A stretch of 64,000 bases of DNA from Gnetum montanum. Its lineage: Eukaryota; Streptophyta; Gnetopsida; Gnetales; Gnetaceae. A program made the position numbers and the translations under genes. The stretch is taken from positions 1,025,681 through 1,089,680 of the forward strand of contig MNCI01013895.1 of NCBI GenBank assembly GCA_015680685.1. The letters run 5' to 3'. Under the pieces are notes generated by a model. That model had not been told where the DNA came from and did not search any database. It saw only the letters and a program-made list of their open reading frames with translations. Below are positions 57,385 through 64,000 of the stretch, one piece after another (the stretch's first letter is position 1; each line of letters starts with the position of its first letter).

Positions 57385-57640
57385 TGTGAGAAAATACGAA
57401 GAGATGAATGGGGAGCCCAAGGGTAGGGGGCATCAATTAAATAGAGATTCGGCTCTCCTGTAGTGACTCTTTGACCCCCTTGCATGTGTTACGTGCATGT
57501 GAGGGAATACAAAAAGACAAATGGGAAGCTCAGGGGTTAGGGGGCATTAATCGAGTAGAGATTCAACTCCCTTGCACTGATTCTTTAGCTCCCATGCATG
57601 TGGTGCATGCGGGTGAGGGAATACAAAGAGATCAAACTAA
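57385..57640. repeat. 113-bp tandem repeat, about 2.3 copies
   Basis: 'catgtgagggaatacaaagag' starts near 57383, 57496 and 57610. Between are 'gggaagcccaagggtagggggcat' and 'gagtagagattcaactccct'. Moderately diverged. No coding role is seen. Confidence 0.8.
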
Positions 57641-57649
57641 ATTGCCACT

Positions 57650-58250
57650 ACAACATATATTTGTAATGCATATTTGTTTGTGGAGATATAAAAAATTATG
57701 TTACAAATGCATAAATAATGTTATTATTATATCATGGGCTTTTGTATATTGACATTATTGTTATAATGGACAAGATATGAATGATGCTAACACCTTATTC
57801 ATAATTATTATATTATAATTATTGTGGAATCCAATAAATGTTATGAGATTATTATAATTAGAGCAATAATCCATAATTATAATATGAGATATTATGGATT
57901 ATAAGATTCATTCGAATGGTAAACATTTCATAATAAATAAAGCCAAGATATGATGAAATATTACTCATAATCCATAATTTTAGAGATATTATTTATTCAT
58001 TCATAATGTTAACCCAGAATGATTATATGTTGGTTAGCATTATCCATAAGATATATATAAAGAAATGATTATAAATAACTGACTTTATTTATGATGAAAT
58101 GTTTATAATCATTTATGTTTATGATTATAAATATATCATTATATATAACCGGGATTATGAATAACTGAGATAAATATAATGATTGGCTCCCATGCAGTGA
58201 TTTTTTGGCTAGGGAAGATTTATAAATAATTGGTTATTTATGATTATGGC
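57650..58250. other. Very AT-rich stretch with many short palindromes
   Basis: Words such as 'ataattat', 'ttataat' and 'aatatgagatattatggattataa' recur on both strands. The end repeats 'ggctcccatgcagtgatttttt' from the 113-bp repeat. No gene. Confidence 0.5.
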
Positions 58251-61200
58251 AAGACGTGTGTCGGTAGAGAGCTTGTTACCATTTTCCTTGGCATTAGCTA
58301 AGATCATCACAACATGATCTTGTCAGAGATCTTCCTAAGGTTTAGGTTGCCAGAGTTGCAAAAGTTCTTATTTTAAAAATTTACCAGGTTAATAACCATA
58401 TCATCCATTAGATTTCATCAATTTCAAAATATGTGCATAAAGAAAAGGCCTTATTGCATGCGAGAAGGTAAGAGGAAATTATCAAATTTGAACTCTTTAA
58501 GTCTTCCCAATAAGCAGAAAAAATTGTAAAAATTATGACCGAAGTCAGGCTGACATCTCAAATTGGCTAATAATTTTCATGTGCTAGCAAAAATGCTAAC
58601 GCTTTTGCATTTTATTAAAATGCATATTGCAAAAAGCAATTACAATGGTAACAACTGAATGCATCTACTCCATGGTAATTGCTGAATTTCAAAGCACAAC
58701 TATAGAAATGATAAAACCTACATAAAATACACAATGAGATAAAGAGAAAATGAACTTACAAATGTTTCTTTATATTAAAAAAGGGTGTAACAAAAGAAGA
58801 GTACTCAAGATAGTAGTAGAAAATTACAATTTTAGAATTCTCTGCCACTCCAGAAAGTATTGAAAAAAGAACAGAACCAAACTTTAGAATGTTTTTGCAT
58901 TGGGAATGCAAATGTATAGGAAGGCATGCTAAGTACTGATGATAGAAGAGTTTAGCTTGAAGTGAAACTATGAAAGTTGCACAAAATCATCAAAATGTAA
59001 TGTTCAACACATTACAATTCACTATAAAAAATTAACAAAAACACACATAAAAAGACTAGTAAAATGTTTATTTTTAGAAAGAGATTCCAATAACCAAAGG
59101 CTATTGTTGACACAAAAACTTCAAAAGACCCTTCCCCTCAGGCTACAGCTTCAACTGTAGCCATTATTGTCTTTCTTCAAATGCCTCTAGCTCTATCTCT
59201 CATCCTGCCCCTACCTACAAAATTTTATGCTTAAAACATACATTCAAACAAAGCTACTCAAGAAACATATTGGCCTAATTTATATATAAATTTTATCAAA
59301 AAAAAAGAAACTTAAATGAAGAGATTTTTTAACTATTATAACAAAAATTGTATTATGATTGTTGATGATGTGTGCATGTCGTGGCCTTTAGTGTTAAGCA
59401 AGGATGTAGCAAGGGTCAATTGGCCTATTGCCTTATTGTTGCCTTGGTTGAAGAAGCATATGCCGATGAGCTTGTTATTGCAGCTGAAGCATGGGCCACC
59501 ATCGTAGGTGCCTTTCCAATGCTCTGGCAGAGCTCTTAAGCTGGTTCTATTGGGCTAGGTGGCTTGCAGTAGTAGTTGCAGATGGAGATGAAGAAAAAAT
59601 GGAAATGGAATTCTCATTCCCATTTCCATTCTCATTCTGCATTTGGTTGCATTTGGCCTTTTTATGTGTATAGCAGTAATATGAAAAACTATGGCTCTTT
59701 GGTTCACATTCTGTGCAACAGGAATACGAAAAGGTGTGGCTCTTCGGTTTATATTTTTTTTCATTTCGTGGGATCTTACGTGGTGCATGACGTGGAGGGT
59801 GACAAATGCACTCCCCCTCCCCCCTTATCGTATGGGACGAGTTGGCCTCTCAGACAAAATAAACTACTTTTGATTTTGACAAACATAATCAGGTCCTCAT
59901 TCTTCTCTTCAAAGTGGGACATAAACCCCACGTCTTTTTGAAAAACAAATAAATATATCCCAATCATTGATAGATAAACATTATCTGCAAAAGCACATTC
60001 GTGAAATCAAAATTCTGAACCTGTTGAAAATCAAGCTATGCCATTATCATTGATACGGTGCTAAAAGTTGCATTTCACAATGATCTATGTTGAGGAGGGT
60101 GATTCTACAACTGAAATTCACTTTTCCACTTTGTATATAAAGTATATGTAAGTGGATAATTCTTACTTAGAGATAATGATTATTACACAAAAAATAGCCC
60201 ATTGGACAAACAACAAAAATTCCTCTCAAACACCTCCAAAATTTTCTATTAGCATGATGGCTGCTTCAGTTAAACAAGTAGAATTAGTATCTTTTAAAGA
60301 TGTAGGCCACATATAGCGGCGAGTATTGACTTGAAAGCCACGTATTTAGAAAAATTGGTTTGTTTGCTTTGTTTTGTTGATTTTCTTTCATATTTAATGT
60401 TATTGATTTTGTTCTCTGAATTGCTTTCTTTATGTATTTTTAGTTTTAGGATTTCAAAAACTAAATTGACAGTTTTCAGGAGTTTGATATGTATTGGTTG
60501 GATGAAAGATGCAAAAATTGCTATATTATAATGCAAAACTCTACAGGTAACCAATGCAAAATTATCTTCTAGAGCAGTGTGTTTTAGCTATGTAATTTTA
60601 TGCCCTTGGTAAGAGCCGTGCTCACCTTAAAGAAGAACGCAAAGGTAGGTATAGGTACAGAAATTATTATATGCAAAGTATTAGCTGGCTCTCATTAGTG
60701 AGGTATAGTAGGCAAACAGTTTATCTTAAAATAACTATTCATGCATGGTTAGCAAAACACTGTAGTTTATGGGTAAACAGAATGTAATTGAAGATCCATT
60801 GGACCATCCAAGACAAACACAGTTCTAGGTGTGTTCAAGGAAGCCCTATTTCTTGAAAAGCAGTTCATAGACTTCCATGTATTCAAGCTTGTGACGTGGT
60901 TGCAAAACTACATTTCAATTGTTATGCAATCAGCAGAATTGCTGCACTTGGTCTGCCATTTGAGTGCATGTAGCTCACCCTATATTATTGGGACAAAGAT
61001 AGGATGATGATGATGTGTAAATTTTATATAGATCCTTTGTTGTTATGTTGTGGGAAAGTTTCTTTCTTCATCACTTTGGATTCTTGGAGGCAATGCATTT
61101 GTGACCCCTTGACAATTATAAGTTGATAGTTTCATTAAATGTACTTATCATTCAAAGATTAATTAATATAGTTCTAAAAAGGATCTAAAGTGATATTATC

Positions 61201-61896
61201 TGTTGCTGGGCCTATAGCCCCATGTTCACAATTTTCTGGTTTGCATGAAATTGACAGAGGTCATCGAACTAGTATCATTTTTCAAGGTTTCAGCTTATAC
61301 ATGTTTAGTTTTTTTATGAAATATTTTTTTCTTATATCCTGACTGCAACGTAGACATTATACAGTTTTATCTGAATGCAATAATTCACTTTTATCCTATT
61401 TTCCATACAGTAATGAGAATTCTCTAGTTATAGAATTTTGTAGGGTGCAGCATTTCAAATTTGATATTTATCAGTTGCATCTTAAATGTAAGCTTCTACA
61501 GCAGCATGGTAATTCTGCACAGCCTATAATATCAATTTTCTCATGTTTTAAAAAATATCTTAGATGGACTGGGTTACAGTTTTCCTCATCCTGGCTTATG
61601 TGTTCATTGAAAGAAACTGTGGTCAGTAAAACAAAAATGAATGAAGTAATAAATTAGAGTCAGACAAAAATAGCTACAAAGGTATGTAGAGCTATTCGGT
61701 ACACATTTTCATTTAAATATTTTGATAAAAGCATATATTGTGCATTCATTTACTTGTTTGTCTCTACAAAGCAATGGATAAAATTTGTACAGAAGTAATC
61801 TGTCTTAACGTTTTTAGCTATGATCTGCCATGTTCATGTCGCTCTTTAAATATCAATGTGTATGACAAATTTGTTAAAGGAGATTTGTTTTTACAG
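58251..61896. other. Intergenic or intronic sequence, no gene recognised
   Basis: Open frames are short. Around 59.58-59.77 kb a self-similar stretch ('gaaatggaattctcattcccatttcc' and two copies of 'atggctctttggttcac') looks like a small degraded repeat. The part after about 60.6 kb may be intron of the gene whose exon is at 61897, since composition and T-rich runs fit, but no further exon could be named. Confidence 0.35.
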
Positions 61897-62220
61897 GTTA
61901 CCCTGGGAGCAACCATAGGCATAGAAGAGCCATTGTTAATCAAAATAATGAGAGGGACACTTTACACCCATGCAGATTGGTTTAAGCTACAGATGTGTGA
62001 AGACAAATTTGAGAAGCTTTTGAGCATAGGTGATTTGAAAGAGGTGGAAGAAGGTGTGTTCACGGTTAAAACATCCAGGTCAAAGCAAAATACATTAAGC
62101 GGCACCACCTCTCAAGAAACCAACAGTTCATGTAATTTTCAGCCTTTGGATGGAAGCAGTCAACTAATACAGGCTTCTGGAGATATCAGATTTAACGAGA
62201 CTGCAGTACTCCAGATAATG
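61897..62220 (+). CDS. Probable internal exon of an unidentified protein-coding gene
   Basis: An acceptor TTTGTTTTTACAG ends at 61896, and a donor ATG|GTAAAG follows at 62220. The 108-codon stretch between them is open and has unbiased, protein-like composition: VTLGATIGIEEPLLIKIMRG, then ADWFKLQMCEDKFEKLLS, IGDLKEVEEGVFTVK and a serine-glutamine-rich end. The first half looks like a folded alpha/beta domain; the rest looks disordered. I do not recognise the family. The frame is also open upstream to 61738, but that part reads through the T-rich tract and is probably intron. Flanking exons were not found; the gene may extend beyond the window. A pseudogene fragment is possible. Confidence 0.5.
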
Positions 62221-63060
62221 GTAAAGGCTTTAACCTTTTGTTGGTAATGTTTATTATTTTCAAAATTTTTAATAATTTTTTAATTAGTGTACGTAATTTT
62301 GCAGTGACGATTGCATCACTCTGAATGTATATAATTCACAGTCTTGTCTGAGAATGGATGAATATATCATAGAAATGGGCACTGTTTTATTAGTGTTTGT
62401 TGCTAGAAACTACTTTTATTGTCTATGGCTGTATCAGTAACATTTGGCTCTAACAATAATTGCATTCTACTGCTATTTTTCTTTGTGATATTAATGACTT
62501 TAGCAATTGGCATTTGCATTGTCATTGAAACATTGAATATCTATATACAATAAAAAGGTTAACAAAGCAAACAGATGTCGTCGTATCGGCAGAACCTACG
62601 AGGGATTAATCAATCTTTTCTGGATGCCGTTGCTCAATGAAGCAGCAAAAGTTTTGCACAACGATGAAATGTTCAATAGAGAGACAAAAACACAATTTCT
62701 GAGAACATGAATCAATAAAAAAAGTACAAGAGAGTAGCAATAGAATATTTTAATTAATCATCAACCGACATAATAAACCAAGAGCAGTGCTTCATCGTAA
62801 GGTTTCCAGAGTGCTAACCATCGCAGTGGAAATGAGTTTACTCTCCTTCTGCAGCCACAATAAACCCCAACATTGGCTTACATGATCACAACCGTAGGAA
62901 AGACCCTAATGTAGTTTTGTCACATGCCATTAATTTACTTAATGGAAAATACACTAGAACCCTAAGTGATCTTAGAAAAGCCCATTTTTTAAAACATGCA
63001 ATAGTTTACAACTTTGAAATAAATGCAATGATATTTTATAAATAGATTTTGTTTTTACAA
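62221..63060. other. Probable intron or intergenic sequence
   Basis: AT-rich except for 62570-62900, where composition is more balanced and one frame is open for about 50 codons at 62560-62710. No homology or clear splice pair supports an exon. Confidence 0.3.
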
Positions 63061-63084
63061 TGTCTTTAACAACCTTTTTTTAAT

Positions 63085-63235
63085 GAAGTATGACTTGTTG
63101 GATAAGGCAAGTGAACTGCATCCTACTTGTCACAGGTTTGACCCTTGTGAGTTATGTTGAGATAAACAGCCATTGTGCAACAGATACTAGTTAGAGTTGA
63201 ACTAATCTAATGGATCTAGGAGGATCTATGGTGTC
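63085..63235 (+). mobile_element. tRNA-derived SINE, copy 2
   Basis: A-box-like TGACTTGTTGGATAAGG (63091-63107) and B-box GGTTTGACCCT (63135-63145) lie about 30 bases apart, as in tRNA-derived SINEs. The 3' body has 'ctaatctaatggatctagg' (63203-63221), matching the copy at 51.42-51.57 kb on the minus strand. The A box is more diverged than in copy 1. Confidence 0.55.
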
Positions 63236-64000
63236 AGGAAAATTAGTTCATTTCAATTCAATGTGATGAGGATATCACCTCATTCCTAGTGCATTTCTAT
63301 CCTCAATTTAATGTTTTGAAGTATTAGGTGGTTTGTAGGATTAAGTGTTTGAGTTTTGGGTCATTTTGTATAGTGGATGAGCCTTTTGTAGGCTACTGTA
63401 AGTCAGTGTGAGTTGTAGTCTTATTGTGGCAAGTTTTGAATTGGTTTTTTGTATTGGGCAAGGTATTGTGGATAAGGTGTGAGTTGCTGTCCTATCACAT
63501 TCAGTTCAAAGTTGGTTGTTTTGGGTGGAAGGGAGTTGAACAAGCAACTACTAGTAGATTGTAAATAGCAGGGCATTCAGAGTGGAATGTTAGTAGGTTG
63601 TGGGTTGCTACTAGGTTGTGGTTCATCACCAGAACTGAAGAATTAAGATTTCAGGCCAATTTGGGACTACCAAGGAGGTGCTAGTCACAGTTGCAGTTGA
63701 CTACTAGGAAGCTGTAGAACACAGACTCATCACATTGAAAAATGGCCAATGCTTAGATATGTAGTTTCCATTTTTATTCTTTGAATTTCAAATAATAATA
63801 GAATAGTTGCTTTATTTCTCTTTCCTTCCAAGATTTAGAAGCGAGTTCTTGGGGTTTTCGGTTGTGGAGTTTGCCAAGCCTCATCATCACGTAATCCCAT
63901 ATTGGAAATATAGCCAAATGTGGTTAGCTAACCACTTCACCCTTTATTATCCTAAATCTTGTTCTCATAGGACAAAAGTTGTGATACATTAAACCAACTT
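63236..64000. other. Repetitive, GT-rich stretch, no gene
   Basis: Short 'gtaggttgtgggttgctactagg' words recur between 63.36 and 63.72 kb. A frame at 63807-63992 is open but has no recognisable motifs. Nothing further can be supported before the window ends. Confidence 0.35.

Noticed and set aside
59555-59967. Overlapping ORFs of up to 121 codons on both strands
   Set aside because: Built on a self-similar 'cattcccatttccattctc' stretch; no motif, no splice support.
62560-62710. About 50 open codons with balanced composition, considered as a second exon
   Set aside because: No convincing splice sites at both ends and no recognisable protein motif.

Overview
This window looks like nuclear DNA of a seed plant with a very large, repeat-filled genome. 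A gymnosperm is my best guess, but that is inference. One recognisable cellular gene (a C2H2 zinc-finger repressor) sits in a GC-rich island at about 53-55 kb. One probable exon of an unidentified gene lies at about 61.9 kb. Almost everything else is decayed transposable-element sequence. The decay is dominated by C-to-T and G-to-A transitions, and TAG stops often stand where CAG would be expected, which fits heavy cytosine methylation.

1-34.6 kb: remnants of Ty3/gypsy elements of the Tat type. The pol remnant (14.35-17.8 kb, minus strand) has reverse transcriptase with YIDD, two successive RNase H domains, and integrase. Gag-protease remnants on the minus strand lie at 10.3-12.9 and 28.3-31.8 kb. 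Facing each gag-protease, on the plus strand, is a gene with several introns (5.9-9.5 and 23.9-27.5 kb). Its first domain resembles the FCP1/NIF family of HAD phosphatases but lacks the catalytic aspartates. A third, partial copy of this gene is at 1-290 on the minus strand. Intron positions agree between the two long copies. Introns can survive in a retroelement only if the gene is antisense to the genomic RNA, which is how these genes lie relative to gag. LTR-like, internally repetitive sequence flanks these units in inverted orientation, and short minisatellites mark the joints where pol is present or missing.

35-49.5 kb: a nested stack. An older Athila-like element (B, minus strand) has its LTR and tRNA-Asp primer site at 48.65-49.5 kb, gag at 46.3-48.6 kb, and the gag-protease continuation at 45.3-45.7 and 36.4-36.6 kb. 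It is interrupted by a solo LTR (45713-46285) and by a structurally complete 8.66-kb relative (A, 36627-45290) with LTRs, PBS, PPT and a perfect 5-bp target duplication. A carries gag and a second, coiled-coil ORF but no pol.

49.5-64 kb: a 5' LTR with an initiator-tRNA-Met-like primer site and a short copia-like remnant, two copies of one tRNA-derived SINE family, the zinc-finger gene (apparently frameshifted), a 290-bp palindromic element, a tandemly duplicated PIF1-type helicase terminus (probably Helitron-derived), minisatellites, and the unidentified exon. I saw no tRNA or rRNA genes and no CRISPR arrays; none are expected in a plant nuclear window.
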